From Myxococcus xanthus (lineage in GTDB: Bacteria; Myxococcota; Myxococcia; Myxococcales; Myxococcaceae), in NCBI RefSeq assembly GCF_900106535.1, contig NZ_FNOH01000015.1:62001-126000 (forward strand): 64,000 nucleotides of DNA, read 5' to 3'. The position numbers and the translations under genes are program-made. Below the pieces are notes generated by a model. That model did no database searches. It saw only the letters and a program-made list of their open reading frames with translations, and was not told the origin of the DNA. This document shows, piece by piece, positions 1 to 8,827 of the stretch (within the stretch, counting starts at the first letter, position 1; each line of letters starts with the position of its first letter).

Positions 1-1406
1 CCGTCCTTGTTCGGCGTCACCGTGTTCCAGCGGTACATCTGCATGCGCGGCCGTTGGCCATCCGGCGGGGTCATGAAGTTGGCGTTGTTCATGCCGCCGC
101 CGTCCTGCGCCTCCGCGCGGACGTCGTCGTTGCCGGCGCCGCCCCGGCCGTAGTTGTTGACCTGGAAGTTACCGGACGCCTCATCGAAGCCGTACTGGTA
201 CTGGACGTCGTGGATGATGTTGTTCCAGTAGAACAGGTTGGTGACGGCCGCGGGGATGTACGTGGACGGCGCGCCCGTGAGGGTGATGGGGAAGTCGCAG
301 TGGATGAGCGAGGTGCAGTCGGGCTGCACGGCGGGCGGCAGGCCATCGTTGTTGGTGTCCTCGTAGGCGTGGACGTTGTTGCCGCGGAGGGTGGTGTACT
401 CCGCGCCGGCCGCTCCGTTCGTATCGTGCCAGCCGTAGGGCGACGCCGTGGCGTTGGCGGGGTTGGAGACCAGCACGCGCCCATCCGCTGGCGGCAGCGG
501 CGTGGTGTGGTTGGGGCTCTCCACCGGCATGGGATAGACGCGGTAGGCATCATCGGCCGCCACCCAGTCGAAGCGGGTCCAGACCTCGCCCGTGGACGCG
601 TCCACCGTGACGTCGTAGGCGTGGTCGGTGTCCAGGGTGTGGACCTGGAAGCGCCACACCAGCCGGGCCTCGCCTCGGCGGACCGGCAGCACCGCCAGCT
701 CCGCGTCGATGGGCTCGGTGGACAGGCCTTCCACCGCCACGCGCGTGCGCTGACGCGCGCCGGGCTCGGCCTTCAGGGACTGCGGCGCCGCGGAGAGGCG
801 GACGCCCAGGTGCTTCGCCACGCCCACCACCGCGTCCGCGGCGCTCAGGCGCGGCGTGGTGCCAGCGAGCGAGGACTCCAGGGCCGGGAGGAAGTCGCTG
901 TGCACGCTGAGCACGCGGCCGTCGCGGTCCACGTTGATCTGAAGCTGGCCGTTGTAGACGGGCAGGCCCCGGTACGTCTGGCGCAGGTACAGGTTGGTGG
1001 TGCCGCTCACCTTCGAATAGACGCGGTCCGTCACCTCGAGGTTCGCCAGGTCGTTGAGCCCCAGCCCGAGCGCGTCCCGGTGCTTCTGGACGAAGTCCAG
1101 GCCAATGGCCATCGGGTCCCCGCTGCGCGGATCGGAGAGCGCACCCACCGGATTGGTGAGCGAGCGCACCAGGCCGTTGGACTCGTCGAACTCCACCATC
1201 AGTTCCGGCACGGCCTGCCGCAGCGCGGCCTGGCTGGACGTCTGGGCAGACGAGATGCCAAACCGTGCCTGCGCGTTGTAGGCATCTCGCGCATCGTAAT
1301 TACGAACGCCTTCCTCTGAATGGACTGCCATTGCAGCGGAACCCGAGAGGGTTCCCACGAGAAACACCGCATGAAAAAGGCGCCTTCGGTAAGGACCTGA
1401 GGACAT
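1..1406 (-). CDS. M36 (fungalysin/elastinolytic) secreted metallopeptidase, C-terminus beyond window
   Basis: Reading from an ATG at 1406 gives about 468 residues without a stop to the window edge. Residues 1-26 form a signal peptide (basic start, hydrophobic core, SAAMA). Residues about 50-180 look like an FTP propeptide, with phrases such as NLYLRQTYRGLPVYNGQ. Around residue 390 there is FYWNNIIHD followed by NFQVNNYGRGG, the diagnostic start of the M36 catalytic domain; the zinc motif HEYGH should lie off the left end. The family comprises secreted zinc proteases made as inhibited precursors, fitting a predatory lifestyle. The track-independent start was chosen because the signal peptide begins there. 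Family assignment is secure; substrate is unknown. Confidence 0.88.
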   Translation of the reverse strand, partial: MSSGPYRRRLFHAVFLVGTLSGSAAMAVHSEEGVRNYDARDAYNAQARFGISSAQTSSQAALRQAVPELMVEFDESNGLVRSLTNPVGALSDPRSGDPMAIGLDFVQKHRDALGLGLNDLANLEVTDRVYSKVSGTTNLYLRQTYRGLPVYNGQLQINVDRDGRVLSVHSDFLPALESSLAGTTPRLSAADAVVGVAKHLGVRLSAAPQSLKAEPGARQRTRVAVEGLSTEPIDAELAVLPVRRGEARLVWRFQVHTLDTDHAYDVTVDASTGEVWTRFDWVAADDAYRVYPMPVESPNHTTPLPPADGRVLVSNPANATASPYGWHDTNGAAGAEYTTLRGNNVHAYEDTNNDGLPPAVQPDCTSLIHCDFPITLTGAPSTYIPAAVTNLFYWNNIIHDVQYQYGFDEASGNFQVNNYGRGGAGNDDVRAEAQDGGGMNNANFMTPPDGQRPRMQMYRWNTVTPNKD

Positions 1407-1525
1407 GTCGTGCTCCTGCACTGCGGGTTGACCGCGCTCCTCTGGGAGCTACGGTGCTGGAGCGGCAGAAATCACACTTTGAGTGAAAATAGCAAATCAC
1501 CAACTAATCTGGAATTCTGCGGTTT

Positions 1526-1544
1526 TGTGCAACGGATTTGCACA
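1526..1544. promoter_or_regulatory. Perfect 7-bp inverted repeat upstream of the M36 protease gene (possible operator)
   Basis: TGTGCAA and TTGCACA are separated by 5 nt. The site lies about 120 bp upstream of the protease start, in an AT-richer stretch (1460-1590) between the MFS stop and the protease start. The geometry suits a dimeric helix-turn-helix regulator. The regulator is unknown and binding is inferred only from symmetry. Confidence 0.4.
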
Positions 1545-1589
1545 GTCCCGCAGTATGACAAGCAATGACGCTGTTGCGTCTTTTGAATG

Positions 1590-3080
1590 TCAATCATCCA
1601 ACGCTGCGCGGTGAGCAGGAATTGGCCGCGGGAGCAGGCGCGACAGCAGCGCTCTCACGGAGCGCACGGGGTGGGCGCCGGGCTCGGGGATGCGCGCCGT
1701 CAACAGGGCCGCGCCCAGGCGGGCCACCGAGGACAGCACGAAGAGCGCGTGCAGGTTCACCCAGACGTGGCCGCCCAGGGTGAACTGGGTGGGCAGGGCG
1801 GCGGCGATGGCGCCTCCCAGCGCGGCCGCGGCGGTATAGGCCAGGCCGCCGGCGGTGGCGAAGGCCGCCAGGTAGAAGGGGCGGTTCTTCCGGGGGGCGA
1901 CGGTCAGGGGCAGCTCGAAGATGGCCAGACCGTGACCGCTCCACAGCGCCCCGGCGAGGACGACGTCGAAGAGCAGGGGCCACAGCGTCCCCGCGGAAGG
2001 CAGCAGCCACAGGGCGGGGATGGCGGCGATGCCCAGTGAGCACGCCATCAACACGGGCTGGGCGCCGCAGCGGTCAATCACGCGGCCCCAGAGTGGCGCC
2101 GCCAGGATGCGCACGCCCGCCACCGACGCGGCATGCAGCGCCATGATGACGAAGGTCATCTGGAGGTTCTGGAGGCTGTGTAGCGCGAAGAAGGGCGCGG
2201 ACACCCCCACCGCCGCGTTCCAGGCCACCTGGTAGGTGAGCACCCGGCGCGCGTTGTCATCCTTGAATGGGACCAGCGCGCCCTTGAGATCCAGGGGCGG
2301 GGTGGTGCCCGGGGGCGCCGGGTCGTGCTGCGAGGCCATGAACAGGGTGGTGACGATGCCCATGACGCACGCCCCCAACGCGAGCAGGGGCAGGGCCACG
2401 CCCACGCCGTCCGTGGGGCGCAGCCGGTCCATCAGGAGGCCCGCGCCGAGGGAGGCGAGTGTGCCCGCCAGCGTGGTGAGCGCGGTGCGGCGTCCGAAGA
2501 AGCGGCCCCGGACGGCGCGGGGCACCAGTTCCCCCATCCACGCCACCCAGGCGTTGTTGCCCACCACGCTCAACGCGGCGGAGACGCCGGCAACCGTCAG
2601 CAGCAGGCGCTGCTGGGATTCGAAGGGCAGGCCCAGCCAGGGCAGCACCGCCAGGGGGAACATCACCACGCGGGACAGACACACCGCGGTGAGGGCCACG
2701 CGCCGGTGGCCGAAGAGGCCCGTCAGCCAGGCCGCGGGGAACTGCACGAACTGCGCGAAGAAGGGCAGGGCCGTCATCACGCCGACGAGGAAGGGCCCCA
2801 GCTTCAGCGCGATGGCCCAGGCGGTGAGCACCGTCGCGCCCGCGCACGCGGTGAAGACCTCCGAGAACATGCCCTCCACCACGGAGACGCCCAGCGTTCG
2901 GCGCAACCGTCCGTGATGGGGGCGGACCCTCGGTCCGGGCCCGTCCGCGGGCGGTGCCCCCAGGAGCGGTGCCGACGAGCCGGGCAGGGACGCGCCGGGG
3001 CGGAACAGCGGAACCGCGGAAGCAAGGGAGGCGAAGCTGAAGCTGCGGAGGAACTGTCGACGGGAGGCTGCGCGGGTCAC
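1590..3080 (-). CDS. Major facilitator superfamily (MFS) transporter
   Basis: The frame encodes up to 496 residues from a GTG at 3080. About twelve hydrophobic segments run from residue 70 on, with MFS-like inter-helix motifs such as GLFGHRRVAL after helix 2 and VRGRFFGRRTAL between helices 4 and 5. It probably moves a small solute across the inner membrane; the substrate cannot be told. The first 55-60 residues are not typical of MFS: they contain SRRQFL followed by a hydrophobic stretch, which resembles a twin-arginine signal. Either the protein has an odd N-terminus or the true start is an internal codon near residue 60-70. It is transcribed toward the protease gene. Confidence 0.8.
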   Translation of the reverse strand: MTRAASRRQFLRSFSFASLASAVPLFRPGASLPGSSAPLLGAPPADGPGPRVRPHHGRLRRTLGVSVVEGMFSEVFTACAGATVLTAWAIALKLGPFLVGVMTALPFFAQFVQFPAAWLTGLFGHRRVALTAVCLSRVVMFPLAVLPWLGLPFESQQRLLLTVAGVSAALSVVGNNAWVAWMGELVPRAVRGRFFGRRTALTTLAGTLASLGAGLLMDRLRPTDGVGVALPLLALGACVMGIVTTLFMASQHDPAPPGTTPPLDLKGALVPFKDDNARRVLTYQVAWNAAVGVSAPFFALHSLQNLQMTFVIMALHAASVAGVRILAAPLWGRVIDRCGAQPVLMACSLGIAAIPALWLLPSAGTLWPLLFDVVLAGALWSGHGLAIFELPLTVAPRKNRPFYLAAFATAGGLAYTAAAALGGAIAAALPTQFTLGGHVWVNLHALFVLSSVARLGAALLTARIPEPGAHPVRSVRALLSRLLPRPIPAHRAALDD

Positions 3081-3286
3081 AGGTCCGCTCTCTGTCGCAC
3101 GCTCCGCTGGGCCCTCTCAATCCACCCCCGGTGGGCCCCAGGGTGCTCGGTCGCTCTCCGGGCGGGAGCGGCGCGGCTGTCCCACATGCTCCGGCACCCG
3201 TTCACGTCTGGCTGCTGGGCAGCGCTGGAATCAGGTGCAGTTCAAGCGGTCTTGAACTATATGAACGAACGAGGAGACGGCGCACT

Positions 3287-4285
3287 ATGGATCTGGCTCG
3301 GGAGCTGACGGATTTTCTGGGGGCGGTGGAGCAGCGGCTTGGCAGCACCCTGGTGGATGGCGATGCCGGTCCGGACGTGAAGGGCGACACGCTGATGGAG
3401 GCGGCCCGCCACCTGTGCCTGGGCAGCGGCAGCAAGCGCGCGCGCCCCATGCTGGCGCGGCTGTTCGGCGGCGCGGTGGGCGTTCCGGCGGAGCGGCTGG
3501 TGGACGTGGCCGTGGCCGCGGAGCTCATCCATTCCGCCAGCCTGCTGCACGACGACGTGGTGGACGCGGGCATGTTCCGCCGGGGCCGGCCCACGGTGAA
3601 CGCGCGCTGGGGCAACATCGTCGCGGTGATGAGCGGCGACCTCATCCTGTCCACGGGCCTGTTCCAGCTGTCCCAACTGGACGCGCGGCTGACGCGCAGC
3701 GCGCTGTCGGTCGTCTCCGAGATGACCCGCGCCGCCATCGCCGAGGTGGAGGCTCGCGGCGACCTGGACCTGCCGCTCAATCGGCTGCGCTTCATCGCCG
3801 AGGGTAAGACGGGCTCGCTGTTCGGCTGGTGTGGCAACGCGGCGGCGACGCTGGCGGAGCACCCCGAGGCGGTGGAGCGTTTCGACGGCTTCGGGCGTCA
3901 CCTGGGCGTGGCGTTCCAGATTGCCGACGACATTCGCGACATCCTGGGCACGGACGTAGGCAAGCCGCGTTACGCGGACGTGCACTCGCGCACGCCGTCC
4001 ATGCCCATCCTCCTGGCGGTGGCCAAGGATGAGTCGCTGCGGCGCAAGCTGAAGGACGCGTGGGCGTTTTCGGCGATCACGCCAGATCGCACGAAGGAGA
4101 TTGGCGCGGCCATCGAGGCCACGGGCGCCGTGGATGCCTCGATGGCGCGGATGAACGTCGAAATCGAGGCGGCGCTCGACAAGCTGGGCCACTTCGCCAA
4201 GGAGCCCGCGGGCGCGGAGCTGGTGAGCTGGGCGCGGAAGCTGTCGGCCGGCATCGCCGAACAAGTCCAGGGGCGCGCTGCATGA
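3287..4285 (+). CDS. Polyprenyl diphosphate synthase (IspB/HepT-like)
   Basis: 332 residues from ATG 3287, chosen over an upstream in-frame ATG (3131) because GAGGAG at 3271-3276 is well spaced and the upstream residues are not family-like. It carries the two Asp-rich motifs of trans-prenyltransferases, LLHDDVVD (Asp residues near 88-92) and QIADDIRD (near 214-218), plus KRARP near residue 50 for substrate binding. It condenses isopentenyl diphosphate onto an allylic diphosphate, making the long side chain of a quinone or a similar isoprenoid in the cytosol. Chain length cannot be read safely. Its stop overlaps the next gene by ATGA, so the two are co-translated. Confidence 0.92.
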   Translation: MDLARELTDFLGAVEQRLGSTLVDGDAGPDVKGDTLMEAARHLCLGSGSKRARPMLARLFGGAVGVPAERLVDVAVAAELIHSASLLHDDVVDAGMFRRGRPTVNARWGNIVAVMSGDLILSTGLFQLSQLDARLTRSALSVVSEMTRAAIAEVEARGDLDLPLNRLRFIAEGKTGSLFGWCGNAAATLAEHPEAVERFDGFGRHLGVAFQIADDIRDILGTDVGKPRYADVHSRTPSMPILLAVAKDESLRRKLKDAWAFSAITPDRTKEIGAAIEATGAVDASMARMNVEIEAALDKLGHFAKEPAGAELVSWARKLSAGIAEQVQGRAA

Positions 4286-4878
4286 AAGGCTACCTGTGGA
4301 CGGGGGGACCCGGGAGCCCTGCCTCGGAGGCGCCGCCAGCGGATGGCCGGCTGGCGCCCTGGGAAGCCATCGCGGTGGACGCGGTGGGCAATGTCATTGA
4401 GTTCTGGGGGTTCAAGCGCAACCAGGGACGGGTCTGGGCCCTGCTGTACCTGCGCGGTGAGCCCCTGACGGCGGGAGAAATCGAGCGCGAGCTGGACCTG
4501 TCCAAGGGCGGGGTCTCCATGCTGCTGCGCGACCTGGAGCGCTGGGGCGTCATCCAGCGCGTGCGCCTGCCCCAGGACACCGTCTGGCGTTACGGCGCGG
4601 AGAACGACCTGGTCCGGATGGTGACGCACGTCATCGAGGAGCGGGAGGCGGGCTTCGTCGCGCGCATTCGCGCCGACCTGGCGGAGGCCCGGCGGCTGGC
4701 GGAGACCCAGTCGGGGCTTCCACCGGACCGGCTTCAGCGACTGGAGAAGATGGCCACGCTGGCCGAGCACGTGGAGCGCGCGCTGCGGCTGTTCATCAAG
4801 ACGTCCCGGCTGGATGTGTCCGGTGTGCTGTCCGTCTTCCGGGACGAGGCCACTGGGGCGCGCCGGGGCTCGAAGTAG
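4282..4878 (+). CDS. GbsR/MarR-like transcriptional regulator
   Basis: 198 residues from ATG 4282, which overlaps the stop of the prenyl synthase gene (ATGA). Residues about 30-110 form a winged helix-turn-helix: QGRVWALLYLRGEPLTAGEI then LDLSKGGVSMLLRDLERWGV, the GbsR-type pattern. The C-terminal 90 residues are helical and probably dimerise. GbsR-like proteins are cytosolic repressors, often of osmolyte or envelope genes. Coupling to an isoprenoid gene suggests that it controls this locus, but that is inference. Confidence 0.82.
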   Translation: MKGYLWTGGPGSPASEAPPADGRLAPWEAIAVDAVGNVIEFWGFKRNQGRVWALLYLRGEPLTAGEIERELDLSKGGVSMLLRDLERWGVIQRVRLPQDTVWRYGAENDLVRMVTHVIEEREAGFVARIRADLAEARRLAETQSGLPPDRLQRLEKMATLAEHVERALRLFIKTSRLDVSGVLSVFRDEATGARRGSK

Positions 4879-4898
4879 TCTCAGTCAAAGGGGCGGAC

Positions 4899-5420
4899 AT
4901 GGATTCGCACTATGATCAGGTGATGAAGGCGCGTGCGGGCGCGGACCCGTCGGCCACGCGCCTGTACTTCGCGTACTCGACCATCCTGGACCGCGCCGCG
5001 TTCGAGGAGTGGCGGTCCCAGCACAGCTACGACTTCTTCGAGCTGCCCGAAGGGCGGCTGGCCGAGGCCGTGGATGTGGATCTGGTCTATGACTTCCCGT
5101 CGCGCTGGTGGGGTGGGCGCGTCGCGGGGCTGACGGATTCCGCGGGCCAGAAGGTGTACGGCCGCCTGTTCGAGATTCGCGGCCAGGACTGGCCCATCAT
5201 CCAGCACAAGGAAGGCTTCGTGACGAGCATGTGCGTGGAGCGGCCGGTGCGCGTGCGCGTGGATGGGCAGGAGCTGGAGGCCACGGCGTTCGTCACGAAT
5301 CCGCGGCGTACGTCGGCGGACGGCCCGGTCAGCACCCGTTTCGTGGACGCGCTGGTGCGCGGTGCCCAGGCCGCGGGCCTGCCAGCGGCCTACGTGGAGC
5401 GGCTGAAGCGCGGCGAGTAG
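4899..5420 (+). CDS. Gamma-glutamylcyclotransferase-like (AIG2/GGCT fold) protein
   Basis: 173 residues. The N-terminal strand YFAYSTILD matches the YFAYGSNL substrate loop of GGCT-like proteins, with a Ser in place of the usual Gly. Further fold elements are RVAGLTDSAGQKVYGRLFEI, where an acidic residue would act, and a C-terminal helix ending in VERLKRGE. Known relatives release pyroglutamate from gamma-glutamyl peptides, but many are uncharacterised and the altered loop leaves activity uncertain. It starts 20 bp after the GbsR-like gene and is probably in the same operon. Confidence 0.68.
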   Translation: MDSHYDQVMKARAGADPSATRLYFAYSTILDRAAFEEWRSQHSYDFFELPEGRLAEAVDVDLVYDFPSRWWGGRVAGLTDSAGQKVYGRLFEIRGQDWPIIQHKEGFVTSMCVERPVRVRVDGQELEATAFVTNPRRTSADGPVSTRFVDALVRGAQAAGLPAAYVERLKRGE

Positions 5421-5424
5421 CCCG

Positions 5425-5484
5425 CGAGGACGTTCCGTAAGTCCTCGGACAAAACCCAGCGAGGTGCCTTCCCTCCTCGCTGGG
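5425..5484. terminator. Two consecutive perfect hairpins after the GGCT-like gene
   Basis: The first stem is CGAGGAC / GTCCTCG (5425-5431 with 5441-5447). The second is CCCAGCGAGG / CCTCGCTGGG (5455-5464 with 5475-5484, 10-nt loop). On the minus strand the second stem is followed by TTTT, so it could end transcripts coming from 5834; on the plus strand there is no U-tract, though it could still stop or stabilise the 3' end of the 3287-5420 operon. Confidence 0.55.
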
Positions 5485-5507
5485 AGTGCACAGCTTGGGC
5501 GGCGCGT

Positions 5508-5603
5508 ATGTTCTTCTTCTTCTCGAACCGGCTCGGCTGTATCGGCAGCATCCTGGTGTCGATCGCCCTGAGCGCGGTGCTCTACTTCCTGTTCATGCGC
5601 TGA
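5508..5603 (+). CDS. Small single-span membrane protein, 31 residues
   Basis: ATG 5508 to TGA 5603. The peptide starts MFFFFSNRLGC and continues as one hydrophobic helix of about 20 residues ending FLFMR. Very short proteins starting with MFFFFSNRLGC recur in high-GC bacteria as unnamed single-span proteins, as far as I recall. It sits just after two hairpins, so it may have its own promoter. No function can be assigned. Support is the strong composition bias (hydrophobic helix, clean start and stop), not length. Confidence 0.55.
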   Translation: MFFFFSNRLGCIGSILVSIALSAVLYFLFMR

Positions 5604-5624
5604 GGCCCAGCCCCTGGGCTCGGC

Positions 5625-5834
5625 TCACGGATTGCCGTGCCACAGGTCGTCCGAGTCCTCGGAGTCCAGTGGATGGATGGTGATCTCGCGCCCATCCTTG
5701 TCGGGCGTGCTGCGCACCGCCTCCGTTTCGTCCGGCGTTCGAGGTGCCCGCTCAGAGAAGTTGTCGTTTTGAAGGTGGCGCTGACGCTGCTCACTGGTCC
5801 CGCCGTACCCTTCAATGATCCTCTTCTTCGTCAT
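5625..5834 (-). CDS. Small hydrophilic protein of unknown function, 69 residues
   Basis: The start at ATG 5834 is fixed by a strong AGGAGG just upstream on the minus strand (5839-5846) and by the sequence MTKKRIIEGYGG. The frame extends upstream, but that extension is Arg/Pro-rich and not convincing. The protein is charged, with an acidic C-terminal part (HPLDSEDSDDLW) and no hydrophobic segment, so probably cytosolic. The motif array at 5956-6498 lies directly upstream and could control it. I do not recognise the family. Confidence 0.6.
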   Translation of the reverse strand: MTKKRIIEGYGGTSEQRQRHLQNDNFSERAPRTPDETEAVRSTPDKDGREITIHPLDSEDSDDLWHGNP

Positions 5835-5955
5835 CCCCGTCCTCCTGGTGAGTCGATCGCCCAGAAGTAGGCTGGGGTCGGATGGAGGAGGGAGCAAGCG
5901 GCGTCGCCTGCTCGCCCGGTGTGCGGGCGATGTGTCGGAGCCTTGTGGGGCAGTG

Positions 5956-6498
5956 CCTACATGCACGAACCATCAGGTATTTTTAGGACGGCATGAGACC
6001 GTCGTTCCTACATGAACATCAGGGCAGGGAGCCCAACGTGGCTGATCGGGACAGATTTCCTGTCTGTATGTTCAGTGGGTCATGCGGTGTTCGGCCAGGC
6101 CATGCCTACATGAACGAACTATCAGGCATTCTCGGCCTCATCATCGCGGCGCCGCTGTGAGCGGGGCTTCGGTCGCGCGCCGGGTTCGGTCGCTCTCGGA
6201 TTGCTGATGACGCGTTCAGTGGGGCGAGGACCCTCGATTGTGTCAATGCCCACATGGTCGCGTGTTCAGTGTCGTGCGGAACTCTGATCGCGGCCTGCTT
6301 GCTGATGATATGTTCAGTAATTTGGATGGCGCCGTGGATGTAAGCGCCTACATGATAGCACGTTCAGTTGTGTTGCATGGTTGAACGCCGTTTTTGACTG
6401 ACTGGATGTTCAGTGAAATTTGGCACCCCGTGTGTCGAGTCTATGGGCCTGATCGGTCGGTGCCTGGCAGGTTCCCGTTCACTGACTGGATGTTGAGT
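5956..6498. repeat. Degenerate tandem motif array, about 49-bp period, about ten copies
   Basis: Between glgB and the 69-residue gene, about 790 bp hold no convincing ORF. They contain a roughly 22-bp degenerate motif starting CCTACATG (exact at 5956, 6007, 6105, 6347; CCCACATG at 6249) and ending GTTCAGT (exact at 6070, 6214, 6264, 6312, 6362, 6408; GTTGAGT at 6492) or ATCAGG. In the two units with both ends the offset is 15 nt. Successive units are 46-51 bp apart or multiples of about 48-49 (98, 144). The last positions also share ACTGACTGGATGTT. Base composition is clearly less GC-rich than around it. Role unknown: an array of protein-binding sites is the simplest reading. Confidence 0.65.
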
Positions 6499-6622
6499 GA
6501 TTTCAACATGTTTTGATATGTGTTTGTGAATGATTTGTCTGTGATTGCTGGTTGTCTTTGGGGCGGGGGCAGGGGCGTCCGCGGTGATGCTGCGGCGAAC
6601 GCCTCTGTGTCGAGGCATTGAC

Positions 6623-8827
6623 TCAGCCCGGCGTGAACCACAACACGGACAACGGGGGCAGGGTGAGGGTGGCCGAAGCCGGCTGGCCATCCCAGCCCGT
6701 GGGCTCGGTGTGAATCTGGCCCATGTTGCCCAGGTTGGAGCCGCCGTACTGCTCGGCGTCCGTGTTGAGCAACTCCACGTAGCGGCCCTGGAACGGGAAG
6801 CCCACGCGGTAGTTCTCACGCACCGTTGGCGACAGGTTGGCGATACACACCACATGCCGTCCTGGCTGACGCGCGCGCCGCACGAACGCGAACACGTTGT
6901 ACGCGGCCGAGTCCGGCTGGAGCCACTGGAAGCCCATGGGCTCGCCATCCGCGTCGTGAAGCGCGGGCATGTCCCGGTAGATGCGGTTCAGGTCCGAGAC
7001 CAGTTGAAGGATGCCGTGGTGCCCCGGGTCGTGCGTCAGGTGCCAGTCCAGGCTCTTGTCGTGGTTCCACTCGGCGGGCTGGCCGAACTCGCCGCCCATG
7101 AAGACGAGCTTCTTGCCCGGGTGCGCCCACATCCACGCGAACAGGGCGCGCAGGTTGGCGCGCTTCTGCCACGGGTCGCCCGGCATGCGCCCGTACAGGC
7201 TGCCCTTGCCGTGCACCACCTCGTCATGGCTCAGCGGCAGCATGAACTGCTCGCTGAACGCGTACAGCAGGCCGAAGGTGAGCTGGTTGTGGTGGTACTG
7301 CCGGTAGATGGGGTCCTTGGAGAAGTACGACAGCGTGTCGTGCATCCACCCCATGTTCCACTTGTAGTCGAACCCCAGGCCGCCTTCGGACACCGGCGCG
7401 GACACCTTGGGCCAGGCCGTGGACTCCTCGGCGATGACGACGACGCCCGGGTGCTTGCGGTGGACCGTTTCGTTCAGCTCGCGCAGGAAATGGATGGCCT
7501 CTTCGTTCTCCCGGCCGCCCCAGCGGTTGGGAATCCACTCGCCCTGCTTGCGGCTGTAGTCGAGGTAGAGCATCGACGCCACCGCGTCCACGCGCAGTCC
7601 GTCGATGTGGTACTCCTCGATCCAGAACAACGCGTTGGCGATGAGGAAGTTGCGCACCTCATTGCGGCCGAAGTTGAAGACCAGCGTGCCCCAGTCCGGC
7701 TGCGCGCCCTTGCGCGGGTCGGCATGCTCATACAGGGCCGTGCCGTCGAACTGTCCCAGGGCGTGCAGGTCGCGCGGGAAGTGTCCGGGCACCCAGTCCA
7801 CGAGCACCCCGATGCCTTCCTGGTGCATGTGGTCGATGAAGAAGCGCAGGTCATCCGGGTGGCCGAAGCGCGCCGTGGGAGCGTAGTAGCCGCCAACCTG
7901 GTAGCCCCAGGAGCCACCGTAGGGGTGCTCGGCCACGGGGAGCAGCTCGATGTGGGTGAAGCCGGTGAACTTGATGTACTCGGCCAGCGCCGGGGCCAGC
8001 TCCCGGTACGTCATGGGCCGGTCGCCGTCTTCCACCACCCGGCGCCAACTGCCCAGGTGGACCTCGTACACGCTCCACGGTTGGTGATGGACGTCCCGCC
8101 GCTGGGCGCGTTGCTCCAGCCACGCCGCGTCGCCCCAGGTGTAGCGCGCCAGGTCGTGCACCACGGAGGCCGTGGCGGGGGGGACCTCGGTACGGAAGGC
8201 GAACGGGTCCGCCTTGAGGACGTTGGGCCCGCCCTGGCCGGGGCGAATCTCGAACTTGTACCGGGTGCCTTCGCCCACCTCGGGGACGAAGAGCTCCCAG
8301 ATGCCGGAGGAGCCCATGCGGCGCATGGAGTGCAGCCGGCCGTCCCAGCCGTTGAAGTCACCGACCACGGACACGCCCGCCGCCGTGGGGGCCCACACCG
8401 CGAACGAGGTGCCGCGCACGCCGTGGTGGTGCAGCAGGTGCGCGCCCATGCGCTCCCAGAGGCGCTCGTGGCGGCCTTCACCGGCGTAGTACAGGTCCAT
8501 CTCCCCCAGGGTGGGGAGGAAGCTGTACGGGTCGCGAAGCGTGAAGACGCGCTTGCCGGGGTACTCCACTTCCAGCAAATAGTTGAACGTCTGGTCCTTG
8601 CCGTTGATGCGGGCCTCGTAGACGCCGCCCGGCCGGTGCGTCATCGCGACGCGACCGCCGGATTCCGGCAGCACGTGGATGGCCACGGCGTCCGGGCGGA
8701 AGGCGCGAATCACCACGCCATCCCCATCCGGGTGGATACCCAGGACAGCGTGCGGCTCCGGGTGCCTCAGTTCCACGACGCGTTGAAGCTCCGCGTCGAC
8801 CTGGGCCTTGTCGGCTGGCTTCCTCAC
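6623..8827 (-). CDS. glgB: 1,4-alpha-glucan branching enzyme
   Basis: 734 residues from GTG 8827, which overlaps the mak stop (GTGA); the longer frame up to 9190 is only a shadow of mak. N-terminal glucan-binding domain and CBM48 (about residues 20-200) precede a GH13 barrel with GLRVDAVASM (nucleophile Asp near 413), IAEESTAWP (acid/base Glu near 466) and LPLSHDEVVHGKGS. It cuts alpha-1,4 chains and rejoins them by alpha-1,6 bonds, the last step of the GlgE pathway encoded by this operon. Length matches bacterial GlgB (about 730). Fourth and last gene of glgE-treS-mak-glgB. Confidence 0.97.
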   Translation of the reverse strand: MRKPADKAQVDAELQRVVELRHPEPHAVLGIHPDGDGVVIRAFRPDAVAIHVLPESGGRVAMTHRPGGVYEARINGKDQTFNYLLEVEYPGKRVFTLRDPYSFLPTLGEMDLYYAGEGRHERLWERMGAHLLHHHGVRGTSFAVWAPTAAGVSVVGDFNGWDGRLHSMRRMGSSGIWELFVPEVGEGTRYKFEIRPGQGGPNVLKADPFAFRTEVPPATASVVHDLARYTWGDAAWLEQRAQRRDVHHQPWSVYEVHLGSWRRVVEDGDRPMTYRELAPALAEYIKFTGFTHIELLPVAEHPYGGSWGYQVGGYYAPTARFGHPDDLRFFIDHMHQEGIGVLVDWVPGHFPRDLHALGQFDGTALYEHADPRKGAQPDWGTLVFNFGRNEVRNFLIANALFWIEEYHIDGLRVDAVASMLYLDYSRKQGEWIPNRWGGRENEEAIHFLRELNETVHRKHPGVVVIAEESTAWPKVSAPVSEGGLGFDYKWNMGWMHDTLSYFSKDPIYRQYHHNQLTFGLLYAFSEQFMLPLSHDEVVHGKGSLYGRMPGDPWQKRANLRALFAWMWAHPGKKLVFMGGEFGQPAEWNHDKSLDWHLTHDPGHHGILQLVSDLNRIYRDMPALHDADGEPMGFQWLQPDSAAYNVFAFVRRARQPGRHVVCIANLSPTVRENYRVGFPFQGRYVELLNTDAEQYGGSNLGNMGQIHTEPTGWDGQPASATLTLPPLSVLWFTPG

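Noticed and set aside
1567..1584. Short GACGC-TGTT-GCGTC hairpin followed by TTTT
   Set aside because: The T-run faces the plus strand, where no gene ends upstream; stem is only 5 bp.
5956..6498. Short regularly spaced repeats considered as a CRISPR array
   Set aside because: Repeats differ at many positions, the conserved core is only 7-8 bp, and no cas gene is in the window.
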